A DNA stretch of 20,297 nucleotides from an uncultured Clostridia bacterium (GTDB taxonomy: Bacteria; Bacillota; Clostridia; Christensenellales; Aristaeellaceae), in contig CAKUFA010000041.1 in NCBI GenBank assembly GCA_934647165.1, positions 1 to 20,297 of the forward strand, written 5' to 3'. Position 1 is the first letter of the stretch. Each line of letters starts with the position of its first letter. This document shows positions 13,163-20,297 of this stretch, one piece after another. The translations under genes were made by a program, and so were the position numbers. The notes beneath the pieces were generated by a model that searched no databases, was not told the origin of the DNA, and saw nothing but the letters and a program-made list of their open reading frames with translations.

Positions 13163-14611
13163 TTGGGCAGCATTCGCTGGAAAATTCTCCTGGCTTTTCT
13201 TTTCATTATAGGCGTGGCCTTTGCAGTCACGGTCTCTTCCTTGACAGAGCTTGTGAGCAATTATTTGTATACGCAGCGCACACGTCAGGACAGCCTTGCG
13301 GTAGAGAAGCTGTCCACTACGCTTGCGCCGCTTTTTCAGTCCGCTTCATCCGACGCGCTGACGGAGGAAATTGCCTCCGCTGCGGGCGAGATGGGCGGAC
13401 GTCTTTTGCTTGTGGACGAGGATGGCAAGGTTCAGTATGACAGTTTCGGCAAGCTGTATGGCACGCGCCTTGCTTTGCCGGAAGTAACGGCTATCCTGGT
13501 TGGCGGCGACAATACCGCGTATGGCATCCATGCGCTGAATGCAGGCAATGCCTTGCAGATTGGCAGCGGCAGCACGGATACCCATGTGTCCTACTGTGCG
13601 GCACGCCTGGTGGGCACGCGCGGCAGCCTTGGCGCGCTGGTGTTTGTCAGCCCTGTGGAAGAAATGATGGGCAGCCTTGCAGCGGTGGAAAAGCGCATGA
13701 CCACCGTGTTCGTGCTGGCTGCTGCCGCAGCGCTGCTGTTCGCACTGGTGCTTTCACGGGTTATCACCAATCCGATCACGGCCATCACGGACACCATGAA
13801 AAAAATGGGCAAGGGCGACCTGAGCGTTCGCGTGCCGGTGCAGGGTACAGGTGAGCTGAGGGAAATGGCCATGAGCTACAACGCCATGGCCGAGCAGCTG
13901 GAATCGCTGGACAAAAGCCGCAATCAGTTTGTGTCCAACGCTTCGCATGAGCTGAAGACCCCGCTGGCAACCATGAAGATTTTGCTGGAAAGCCTGATCT
14001 ATCAGCCGGAAATGCCCGAAGAATTGCGAACCGAGTTTATGCAGGACATGGACCATGAAATTGATCGGCTGACCAGCATTGTGACGGATTTGCTGACGCT
14101 GTCGCAAATGGACAACCATCGCCTGAAGCTGAATCTGAAGCCGGTTGACCTTTCTGCCCTGGCAGGAGAGACCATCCGCCTTTTGACACCGATGGCAGAA
14201 AAACGCGGGCAAACGCTGCGGGGCGAGGTTGCTGCGGGAATCATAACAAAGGCGGATGCATCCAAGCTGGGACAAGTGTTTTACAATTTGACGGAAAACG
14301 CCGTGAAGTATACACCTGACGGCGGATGCATTACGCTCACCCTGCGCAGGGATGGTAAGCAAGCCGTGTTTTCGGTGCGCGACAACGGCGTGGGCATCCC
14401 AAAGGAGGATCAGGCGCATATCTTTGAACGCTTTTATCGGGTGGACAAGGCACGCAGCCGGGAAACCGGGGGCACCGGGCTTGGATTGTCCATTGTGAAG
14501 CAGATGGTGGCGCTGCACGGGGGAGAAGTGACTGTGGAAAGCGAAATGGGGCAAGGCTCCGTGTTTTCAGTTACGCTGCCCATTCGCGATGAGGAGGCGC
14601 ATACCACATGA
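13163..14611 (+). CDS. Membrane sensor histidine kinase
   Basis: The domain order is TM1 (~6-28), an extracytoplasmic region with a PhoR/WalK-type PAS-like sequence (VDEDGKVQYDS, near 84-94), TM2 (~180-198), HAMP (~200-250), HisKA with SHELKTPLATMK (H262), and HATPase with N box LTENAVKY, DNGVGIP, FERFYRVDKARS and GGTGLGLSIVK. Unlike WalK there is no cytoplasmic PAS between HAMP and HisKA. It should sense an envelope signal and phosphorylate the upstream regulator. The start is uncertain: no ATG or GTG precedes TM1 with a ribosome site. I use TTG 13163; ATT 13148, overlapping the regulator's TAA, is the alternative, and translational coupling is likely. The 3' end overlaps the next gene as ATGA. 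Confidence 0.9.
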   Translation: MGSIRWKILLAFLFIIGVAFAVTVSSLTELVSNYLYTQRTRQDSLAVEKLSTTLAPLFQSASSDALTEEIASAAGEMGGRLLLVDEDGKVQYDSFGKLYGTRLALPEVTAILVGGDNTAYGIHALNAGNALQIGSGSTDTHVSYCAARLVGTRGSLGALVFVSPVEEMMGSLAAVEKRMTTVFVLAAAAALLFALVLSRVITNPITAITDTMKKMGKGDLSVRVPVQGTGELREMAMSYNAMAEQLESLDKSRNQFVSNASHELKTPLATMKILLESLIYQPEMPEELRTEFMQDMDHEIDRLTSIVTDLLTLSQMDNHRLKLNLKPVDLSALAGETIRLLTPMAEKRGQTLRGEVAAGIITKADASKLGQVFYNLTENAVKYTPDGGCITLTLRRDGKQAVFSVRDNGVGIPKEDQAHIFERFYRVDKARSRETGGTGLGLSIVKQMVALHGGEVTVESEMGQGSVFSVTLPIRDEEAHTT

Positions 14612-15609
14612 ACAAGGCGACACGGCTGTTTTGCGTTTTGTGTGCAGCAGCGCTGCTCACGGCTTGCGCTCCCAAAAAGCAGGAAATCCCCAGCGATGCC
14701 AGCACCGCTCCAAAACCTGCAGTATCGCTGCCGGAGGCAAAGGCGCCGGAAAGCCTTGCCACCGACCAGGAGGTGCTGCTCTATTATCGCTTTTCAGATG
14801 AACCCTACCTTGCGGCTGAAAAGCGAACGCTGACCCTTTCACCTTCCGAAGCTTATGAAATGGCGCTTGTGACAGCACTGCTTGCTGGGCCTGCCGGCAG
14901 GACGGGGGATTTGACAACGCTTTTTCCGGAAGGAACACGAGTGCTGGCTACATCCCGGCAGGGGCGCACCTTATTTGTGACGCTGAGCCGGGAGATCATG
15001 AATGCCTATGCTGATGAAGGCGCTGCGCTAACCCCTGCAACAGCCAGCTATGAATCCCGCCTGCGCCGCACGCTTTGCATACAGAGCCTTGTGGCGACTG
15101 TGACGGAGAATTGCGATGTGGACGGTGTGCAGGTGCTTGTGGAACAGGCAAGCTCCGCAGCTGAAAGCCTGCGTCTCAAGGAAAAATATTTTCTCACCAC
15201 AGCCGATGAAACCCGGCTGACCGTGCCGCAAACCCGCCGGGAAGAGCTGCTGTTAACCCCGGCCAATACGCTCAGAGTGGCGCTGGAAAAATGGGTGCTT
15301 CGGGATTGGAGCAAACTGTACCTGTATCTTGCATCTACAGATCCGGCAACAGGAGAAGGCCGCAAAAACCTTGCGGATTTTATCACAGCCATGGAAAATC
15401 TGCCATGCCTGACCGGGTTTACGTTTGAAGGTGGAAGCCTGAGCCCGGATGGCATGAACATCACTTATACCATCACTGCAACACTGCTTGCCCAGGATGG
15501 GCAGACCATCAACTGTGAAGGCAAGGTGCTTCGGCTTTGCCGGGAAGGCGAGCGTTGGACTGTGCCTTTGACGCAGCTGACAGGATGGCTTGAGGGGGTG
15601 AACGTGTGA
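14608..15609 (+). CDS. GerMN-domain lipoprotein
   Basis: The 333-residue protein starts with a short lipoprotein signal ending in the lipobox LTAC (C20), so it should be anchored outside the membrane. Residues ~50-185 look like a GerMN (sporulation and germination) domain: a strand YYRF, helix SEAYEMALVTALLAGP, PEGTRVLATSRQGRTLFVTLS, and a helix-strand end VDGVQVLVEQ. A second region (~205-325) carries NTLRVALEKWVLRDW and ends in a beta-rich part with EGERWTV. GerMN domains are thought to bind cell-wall or lipid ligands; they occur in GerM and LpqB. The start overlaps the kinase stop (ATGA) and its stop overlaps the next start (GTGA), so expression is tightly coupled. In the wal comparison it occupies the place of WalH. 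Confidence 0.8.
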   Translation: MNKATRLFCVLCAAALLTACAPKKQEIPSDASTAPKPAVSLPEAKAPESLATDQEVLLYYRFSDEPYLAAEKRTLTLSPSEAYEMALVTALLAGPAGRTGDLTTLFPEGTRVLATSRQGRTLFVTLSREIMNAYADEGAALTPATASYESRLRRTLCIQSLVATVTENCDVDGVQVLVEQASSAAESLRLKEKYFLTTADETRLTVPQTRREELLLTPANTLRVALEKWVLRDWSKLYLYLASTDPATGEGRKNLADFITAMENLPCLTGFTFEGGSLSPDGMNITYTITATLLAQDGQTINCEGKVLRLCREGERWTVPLTQLTGWLEGVNV

Positions 15610-17114
15610 AAAAATGGAAAATAGCGCTTTGCTTTTTGTGCATGATGACGCTGTGCGCCTGCCAGAGCGCTCCGCAAGAAAAAGCCGAGCTGTCCCTGCC
15701 GGCGGCTTCCCCGCAATATGAGGCGCCGATAGAAGATGAACTTGCCTACACAGCGCAGTGTCCACTTTTTCTGCCAAGCCTGGATGGACAGCGACTGCTG
15801 TGCCAGTATGCTGCCATAGCCCTGGAACGCGATGTGCACCCGGCGCAGGCGCTGGTGCAGGCCTTGCTTGATTATCCAACCGACAGCCAGGTGCGGGCAT
15901 TGGGCGACGGGGTACAGCTGAGCCTTTACGGGACGCAACCGGTGGAGGTATCCGGCGGCGTGTGCACGGTGAATTTGTCCTCCTCGGCGCTGATGCTGTC
16001 CGGGCAGACACTTTACAATGTATGCCTTGCCATTGCCACCACACTGTGCGAGCAGCAGGATATCCATGATGTGAACATTCTCATTGCCGACCAGGCTATC
16101 AGCATGGATATTACCGGCAATCTTCCCCTTGGCGCGCAAAGAGGCCATACAGGTGATGAATTGCCTGTTTTGTGGGAGCAGATGGAGGCCCGGCGCACCC
16201 CGCTGGGGGAGGATCCATCACAGATGCCGCTCAGTGCGACCGCTACGCTGTATTTTCCCCTCACGGGCGGACGCGGCGTTACGCCGGAAACCCGCAGCCT
16301 TTCCTTTGCCGGGCAAACGCCGCAGCAGCTGGCGGCAGAACTGATGGATGCGCTTTCTGCCGGGACGCAATATGCAACCGGCGCTGCGGACATGCCCGAC
16401 CTTGAGAACCTGATGCTTTACGCGCCCCAGGTGTCGGACATGCCGGAAGGCGGGCGGCTTGTATCCTTGCGCTTTGTGAGCACCTTGGAGGAGCAGCTGG
16501 CAGAAAGAGACATTACGCTTTTTTGCTTTCTCGCCGCAGTGGTGGACACGATAACCACGTTTATTCCCTCTGTCACGGCGGTTCAGGTGGAGCTTGGCGC
16601 AATGCCGCTTACCAGCCTGACGATGGCAGATGCTACGCAGCTTCGCTGCACTGATGGCGTTATCCGCCGCAGCGCCTTTACAGGATGCCTGATGTCTCCT
16701 GTGCGGCTGTATATGGCGGGAAACGGCAAGCTGATTCCTGTGACCAGAATGCTGTCTGCTGCCGATGCATTGTCACCCAGGAGGCTGCTTTGCGAATTGA
16801 TGACAGGCGACGGTACCGTTCGGCCGGCCCTTCCTTTCGGCCTTGGGGAAGCTGATGTGTTGGGCATTTCACTACATGGTGATACGGTGGTTGTCAATCT
16901 GTCCGCCGCCTTTGCAGACGCTTTGCGCGCCTTGCCCATGCCGGATGAGCAGCTGGCATGCTACGCCATGGTGAACACCCTTTGCCGTGCGTTGCAGGTT
17001 CGCCGGGCAGTGTTTTATTTTGATGGCGAAATGCAGCAGACCCTTGGCGGCGGAATTTACTGGGGCGGCGAATTCCTGGAATGCCCGGGATTGATTGACG
17101 AAAGCAAGGGGTAA
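15606..17114 (+). CDS. GerMN-domain lipoprotein, multi-domain
   Basis: The 502-residue protein starts at GTG 15606 with GAGGGGG upstream. Its lipobox is TLCAC (C19). I read up to three successive GerMN-like units: ~70-165 (HPAQALVQALLDYPTDSQ, GVCTVNLSS, DVNILIADQ), ~195-330 (ATLYFPL, QQLAAELMDAL, VSLRFVS, VQVELG) and ~355-485 (VRLYMAG, RRLLCELMTG, DTVVVNLSAAF, AVFYFDGE). The first gene of the pair has one clear unit, so this looks like an expanded paralogue. Both should lie on the outer face of the membrane. Their place between the sensor kinase and HtrA suggests a role in presenting or modulating an envelope signal, by analogy with WalH/WalI, although the sequences are unrelated. A 4-base overlap couples it to the upstream gene. 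Confidence 0.78.
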   Translation: MKKWKIALCFLCMMTLCACQSAPQEKAELSLPAASPQYEAPIEDELAYTAQCPLFLPSLDGQRLLCQYAAIALERDVHPAQALVQALLDYPTDSQVRALGDGVQLSLYGTQPVEVSGGVCTVNLSSSALMLSGQTLYNVCLAIATTLCEQQDIHDVNILIADQAISMDITGNLPLGAQRGHTGDELPVLWEQMEARRTPLGEDPSQMPLSATATLYFPLTGGRGVTPETRSLSFAGQTPQQLAAELMDALSAGTQYATGAADMPDLENLMLYAPQVSDMPEGGRLVSLRFVSTLEEQLAERDITLFCFLAAVVDTITTFIPSVTAVQVELGAMPLTSLTMADATQLRCTDGVIRRSAFTGCLMSPVRLYMAGNGKLIPVTRMLSAADALSPRRLLCELMTGDGTVRPALPFGLGEADVLGISLHGDTVVVNLSAAFADALRALPMPDEQLACYAMVNTLCRALQVRRAVFYFDGEMQQTLGGGIYWGGEFLECPGLIDESKG

Positions 17115-17120
17115 TTGCCG

Positions 17121-18668
17121 ATGGATAAAAATGCCCTGCATGCAGCGAAGATCAATGCTGCCGTGCTTTGCGTGATGATGTTTTGCGCAATCTTTTTGTC
17201 CATCCTGAACGTATGCGGCGCGGTTTCTGTTCAAGTGTCGTTCCTGTGGTGCGTTGGCACAGTGTTGACGTGTATTCCTTTTTTGAAATGGACACTGCGC
17301 TGGCAGAAAACGGGCGAGAAGGTTGCTGCAATTACGCTTTCGCAGAATGCTCAGCGGCTTGGCTTAACACTGTCCAAGGTGAAAACCGTACTGGTAGACG
17401 CCGCTCTCTTATCCGCAGAAGACCATGTTGTGCGTGTCTGCGCGCCGCTGAAGGCAGAAGAAAAATTCCGGATATATCCTGGCGCAAGCACGTTGCTGCT
17501 GGCCACCGCCGCCACGCTGACTGCGCCTGCACCGGGAGAACCCCAAGGCAAGGCTTTGCAGGAAGCCTTACGGGACATCGGCTTTTCATTGAAGGGACTC
17601 GAACGCGCATATCGTTTGGAAGAAATTGTGCGCAGTGAAACATGCAAACGTGTGCAGATTCAGGATGGCAAACAGAGTCGCGTTTTCCTGGCTGGCGAGG
17701 CCGCTGATCTTGTGCGGCAGTGCACACATATTTTGGATGGCGCTGAGCGTCCCATGACGGAGGAAGATCGTGCTGCTATCGTTCAGCCCGTTTCTCCGTG
17801 GCAGATATGCATTGCCTATGCCATGGAATCCCGAAAGGATGGGGAGCCTGATGGTATGACCTATTTGGGACAGGTGCTGCTGGAGCGCCGCTTGAGCGAA
17901 GCAAGCCGGCGCCAGCTGCAAGCACTGGCAGATTGCGGCCTGACGGTGTGCGTGGTAAAAAACGGCCAACCATGTGCCTTTGCCGCAGGCATGGAGGACT
18001 TTCTTTTGCCGGAACTTCCGGAAAAGACAGGGGGCGTGTTTCTCGGTACAGGAAGTTCGGCTGCTGATTCTGCGCAGTATCTTACGCTTGCGGCTGAAAC
18101 AAAGCAGCCCTTTGGGTATCAGGTGAGGGACTGTCGGGAACAATGGCTTGAGCGGCAGAAAGGGTTCCTTCCACGCGCAGGGTTTATGATCCTTTGCCTC
18201 GCAGCATTGAGCATATGCTGCATCCTTGCGCCCATGGACGGGAAGGCAATGTTTTGGTTTCCATCGGTTATGCTGCTTCCAGCCTGCTTTGTTTTTCTTC
18301 CACCGTTTTTGCCCACACGCCGTCAGGAAGCGTTTGCGCTGCTGCTGCCGTTGATTGCATTTGCGGTGCTGCTGTTTGCACGGCAGCGGGGGACGGCGGC
18401 GGCCTTGGCCGCCGGCAGCGCATGCACTGGAGCATTCTTTTGTGTGCTGCCGTGCTTCCTTTGCCGCGCTTATCCTGCAAAGCTTGCACGGAGCCTTGCG
18501 GCGCTGTCTGTTGTGGCGGCCGCTGTGTGCATTGTGCTTCCGGTTCTGTGCTTTCAGGGGCGTGTGTCGCTTTCGGCATCCGGATTTGGAACCGCGGCGG
18601 GGCTGCTGCATGGTCTTGCGTTTAACACATTCGGAAGAAGAAAAAAAGGAAATAAAAAAACTTCGTGA
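17121..18668 (+). CDS. Degenerate P-type (P2A-like) cation ATPase, probably catalytically inactive
   Basis: The 515 residues have two N-terminal membrane segments (~12-34, 40-57), a ~280-residue cytoplasmic part, and about six C-terminal membrane segments (~350-505). The cytoplasmic part follows the Ca2+-type P-ATPase pattern: SQNAQRLGLTLSKVKTVLVD in place of the loop before DKTGTLT, GEPQGKAL (cf. GDPTEGAL), RSETCKRV (cf. FDSERKRM), and LVRQCTHILDG...MTEEDRAAI (196-220), a hallmark of the N domain. The phosphorylation motif is replaced by VDAALLS (92-98), TGD and GDGVND are absent, and the actuator domain with TGES and the first two helices are missing. It cannot pump by the known mechanism, so a sensory or scaffold role is possible. 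The start ATG 17121 follows AAGGGG by nine bases. It sits six bases after the GerMN gene. Confidence 0.7.
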   Translation: MDKNALHAAKINAAVLCVMMFCAIFLSILNVCGAVSVQVSFLWCVGTVLTCIPFLKWTLRWQKTGEKVAAITLSQNAQRLGLTLSKVKTVLVDAALLSAEDHVVRVCAPLKAEEKFRIYPGASTLLLATAATLTAPAPGEPQGKALQEALRDIGFSLKGLERAYRLEEIVRSETCKRVQIQDGKQSRVFLAGEAADLVRQCTHILDGAERPMTEEDRAAIVQPVSPWQICIAYAMESRKDGEPDGMTYLGQVLLERRLSEASRRQLQALADCGLTVCVVKNGQPCAFAAGMEDFLLPELPEKTGGVFLGTGSSAADSAQYLTLAAETKQPFGYQVRDCREQWLERQKGFLPRAGFMILCLAALSICCILAPMDGKAMFWFPSVMLLPACFVFLPPFLPTRRQEAFALLLPLIAFAVLLFARQRGTAAALAAGSACTGAFFCVLPCFLCRAYPAKLARSLAALSVVAAAVCIVLPVLCFQGRVSLSASGFGTAAGLLHGLAFNTFGRRKKGNKKTS

Positions 18669-18678
18669 TTCATCATGA

Positions 18679-18725
18679 ATTGTTCACAATCCATTCATGC
18701 GCATGTTAAAAATACCTTTTATACT
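18679..18725 (+). promoter_or_regulatory. Possible control region upstream of htrA
   Basis: It holds an inverted repeat ATTGT-TC-ACAAT (18679-18690), a perfect 10-bp palindrome CATGCGCATG (18696-18705) and a -10-like TATACT (18720-18725) without a good -35 at 17 bases. They may serve an internal htrA promoter. No terminator separates htrA from the preceding gene, so read-through from the operon is also expected. Confidence 0.3.
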
Positions 18726-18732
18726 AACAGCA

Positions 18733-18775
18733 TCAACCAAAGAGAAAAGCGAAAGCCCCTTGAGAGTTTGGTTGA
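18733..18775 (+). promoter_or_regulatory. Hairpin in the htrA leader next to the ribosome site
   Basis: TCAACCAAA (18733-18741) and TTTGGTTGA (18767-18775) form a perfect 9-bp stem with a 25-base loop that contains gcgaaagc and cccctt. The stem ends directly before the GAAGGAAGG ribosome site (18776-18784). The loop's CCTT could pair with that AAGG in an alternative fold. Confidence 0.5.
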
Positions 18776-18792
18776 GAAGGAAGGTATTGATG

Positions 18793-20067
18793 ATGAAAAA
18801 GAATTGGAAGAATCGCTTTGTTGGATATGTTGCCGTTGCGTTGGCCGGTATCATGATCGGCAGCGGGGCAATGCTGGCTGCGCACCCGGTGGCGCAGGCT
18901 GAAAACACCACGACAACGGTCGTCACCAGCCCCTTCACGGATGCTGTCAGCAAAGTGCATGACAGCGTTGTGGGTATCAGCAATTATCAGACGGTTCGCT
19001 ACAGCAACTATGGCGGTAACGGCTTTGGCAGTTTCTTCGGTTATGGGTTTGGTGGCAATGGCCGCGACAACAGCGGTAGCGTGCAGGAGCAGGAAGTGGA
19101 AGCGGCCACCGGTTCCGGCGTTGTGGTGGGTGCGAACGGCTATGTGCTGACCAACTACCACGTGGTGGAGGATGCATCTAGCCTGAAGGTAACGGTGGGC
19201 GACGATGCGTATGACGCAACGCTGGTTGCGTATGACGAAAACCTGGACATTGCCATTGTGCAGGCCAAGGAGCTGAAGCTTGCCCCTGTGACGCTGGGTG
19301 ACAGCGATAGCCTGCAGGTTGGCGACTGGGCTATCTGCATCGGCAACCCGCTGGGTGAGCAGTTCTCCGGTACGGTCACGGTTGGCGTTGTGTCTGCCCT
19401 GAACCGCGCGGTCTCCTCTTCCTCCATGGACAAGTACGGTCGCAAGGAAACCATTGTGAATAACATGATCCAGACCGATGCGGCTATCAACAACGGCAAC
19501 AGCGGTGGCGGCATGTTTAATGTCAATGGCGAACTGATGGGCATCCCGACACTGAAGTACTCCGGTTCCGCCTATTCTGGCGCAACGGTTGAAGGCATCG
19601 GCATGTGCATCCCGATCAACGCAGCTAAGCCCCTGATTGAGGATGTGCTTAGCGGCAAGGTGAGCAGTGTCAGCACCAACCAGTCCAGCAGCAACAATGG
19701 CGGCGTGACCATGGAAGGCCGCCCGCGCATGGGTATCTCCACCACCAATATGAACACCTCGCACTCTGCCCTGATAAACGGCGAGCTGCCCAACGGCGCG
19801 TATGTGGCCAATGTTGAGCAGAACGGCCCTGCTGAAAAGGCCGGTATGCAGGTGGGCGATATCATTGTGGATGTGGATGGCACGGTGATTACCTCATCCT
19901 CGCAGCTGCAATCCATTGTGTACGGTCACAGCGCCGGCGATACGCTGAATGTGAAGGTTTACCGTGTTCCCGGCCTGGCGGATCTTGGCGCAAATGATGA
20001 AATCCCCGATGGCGAGTATGTGGATTTGACCATCACCCTGGCTCTGGTGGATGAAACCAATCAGTAA
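18793..20067 (+). CDS. htrA: HtrA/DegP-like membrane-anchored serine protease with one PDZ domain
   Basis: The 424 residues begin with a short basic cytoplasmic end and an uncleaved-looking membrane anchor (~11-36). A Gly/Asn/Phe-rich linker follows (NYGGNGFGSFFGYGFGGNG, ~72-90), then an S1C trypsin-like domain with the complete triad H123 (TNYHVV), D152 (NLDIAI) and S237 (GNSGGG), and a single PDZ domain (~311-400). The protein should act at the outer face of the membrane, degrading or refolding damaged secreted proteins; HtrA closes the wal operon in many Firmicutes. The start is ATG 18793, eight bases after AAGG; ATG 18790 is adjacent. A longer frame from 18697 adds a segment across the leader hairpin and is rejected. 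A strong terminator follows. Confidence 0.93.
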   Translation: MKKNWKNRFVGYVAVALAGIMIGSGAMLAAHPVAQAENTTTTVVTSPFTDAVSKVHDSVVGISNYQTVRYSNYGGNGFGSFFGYGFGGNGRDNSGSVQEQEVEAATGSGVVVGANGYVLTNYHVVEDASSLKVTVGDDAYDATLVAYDENLDIAIVQAKELKLAPVTLGDSDSLQVGDWAICIGNPLGEQFSGTVTVGVVSALNRAVSSSSMDKYGRKETIVNNMIQTDAAINNGNSGGGMFNVNGELMGIPTLKYSGSAYSGATVEGIGMCIPINAAKPLIEDVLSGKVSSVSTNQSSSNNGGVTMEGRPRMGISTTNMNTSHSALINGELPNGAYVANVEQNGPAEKAGMQVGDIIVDVDGTVITSSSQLQSIVYGHSAGDTLNVKVYRVPGLADLGANDEIPDGEYVDLTITLALVDETNQ

Positions 20068-20085
20068 TGGACAGATAAACCGAGC

Positions 20086-20119
20086 GCCTGGACGACAGAG
20101 ATCTGTTGTCCAGGCTTTT
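20086..20119 (+). terminator. Strong intrinsic terminator of the operon
   Basis: GCCTGGAC (20086-20093) pairs perfectly with GTCCAGGC (20108-20115). A G-U pair and ACAGA/TCTGT extend the stem inward, and TTTT follows. It lies 18 bases after the htrA stop. Confidence 0.9.
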
Positions 20120-20141
20120 CTATTGCACTTGTTTTGCTTGC

Positions 20142-20171
20142 TTGACCGATTTTGGCGGCACGTGCTATAAT
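20142..20171 (+). promoter_or_regulatory. Promoter of the next transcription unit
   Basis: TTGACC (20142-20147) is followed by an 18-base spacer and a perfect TATAAT (20166-20171) with an extended -10 (TGC just before it). Transcription should start near 20178, directly before the series of three hairpins. Confidence 0.7.
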
Positions 20172-20189
20172 TGATGCATCGGAACATGC

Positions 20190-20290
20190 GGACGGCTGAA
20201 CGCCGTCCTCAGCGTGTCGACAAAGTGGCAAAGCCACTTTGTCGAGTTTGCATTTTTCACTGTCAGCGAAGCTGACGGCCGTGAAAAATG
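20190..20290 (+). other. Three consecutive hairpins downstream of the promoter (leader or RNA element)
   Basis: The first is GGACGGC-TGAAC-GCCGTCC (20190-20208). The second is a 13-bp perfect stem, TCGACAAAGTGGC with GCCACTTTGTCGA, and an AAA loop (20217-20245). The third is CATTTTTCAC (20251-20260) with GTGAAAAATG (20281-20290), enclosing GTCAGC-GAA-GCTGAC. The window ends with GGAAGGA, which could be the ribosome site of the next gene. It may be a structured 5' leader, a small RNA or an intergenic palindromic repeat family; I recognise no known riboswitch. Confidence 0.55.
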
Positions 20291-20297
20291 GAAGGAA

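Noticed and set aside
17586..18611. Open frame of 341 codons on the minus strand opposite the P-type-ATPase-like gene
   Set aside because: It is Lys/Arg/Gln/Cys-rich without domain features, whereas the plus strand has a ribosome site, operon spacing and P-ATPase-like motifs.
17121..18668. The P-type-ATPase-like gene as a frameshifted or truncated pseudogene
   Set aside because: The frame is intact with a good ribosome site, the membrane segments at both ends are well formed, and spacing in the operon is tight. Motif replacement rather than stops marks it as diverged.
18733..19764. Open frame of 343 codons on the minus strand opposite htrA
   Set aside because: It is antisense to an intact HtrA with its full catalytic triad; the His/Ala/Gly-rich composition is typical of a shadow frame.

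Overview
The window looks like chromosome from an anaerobic, host-associated Clostridia-type Firmicute. The support is indirect: a reverse-type rubrerythrin, a BspA-like leucine-rich-repeat surface protein, a BMP-family nucleoside ABC transporter, strong G-rich Shine-Dalgarno sites, sigma-A-type promoters (TTGAAA-17-TATAAT and similar) and a wal-like two-component/HtrA operon whose accessory genes are GerMN lipoproteins. A finer placement (for example Christensenellales) would be a guess. No rRNA, tRNA, CRISPR array, insertion sequence or phage gene was seen.

Left region (1-4528), accessory and cell-surface. It opens with the 3' part of a Cys-rich repeat protein with two nearly identical 123-bp tandem repeats. 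Next come two small membrane proteins; the first seems to begin at a non-standard start codon. Then comes a secreted BspA-like LRR protein in visibly more A+T-rich DNA, flanked by a 21-bp direct repeat that is also the left arm of the downstream terminator. The 350-bp gap after it is not empty: a good promoter fires into three consecutive stem-loops that share a TCACACTTT/AAAGTGTGA motif, a candidate small RNA.

Middle region (4529-11453). A leftward reverse rubrerythrin is followed by a leftward nupO-nupP-nupQ purine-nucleoside importer operon, with its promoter and a PurBox-like sequence at the divergent junction but no substrate-binding lipoprotein gene. Facing away from it are a GMP-synthase-like protein, which has lost the amidotransferase cysteine and several substrate-site motifs, and an M19 dipeptidase.

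Right region (11454-20297), all rightward. A lone MacB/LolD-type ABC ATPase, preceded by a possible 22-codon leader ORF, is followed by a compact operon: OmpR-family regulator, sensor kinase, two GerMN lipoproteins joined by 4-bp overlaps, a membrane protein that reads as a degenerate P-type cation ATPase, and an HtrA serine protease. The order recalls the walRK...htrA cluster of Firmicutes, so the products probably monitor and maintain the cell envelope. After a strong terminator the window ends in a new promoter and three perfect or near-perfect hairpins, just before a Shine-Dalgarno-like sequence.

The most unusual items are the pseudo-P-type ATPase inside the wal-like operon, the GuaA-like protein without its catalytic cysteine, and the two promoter-plus-triple-hairpin segments.
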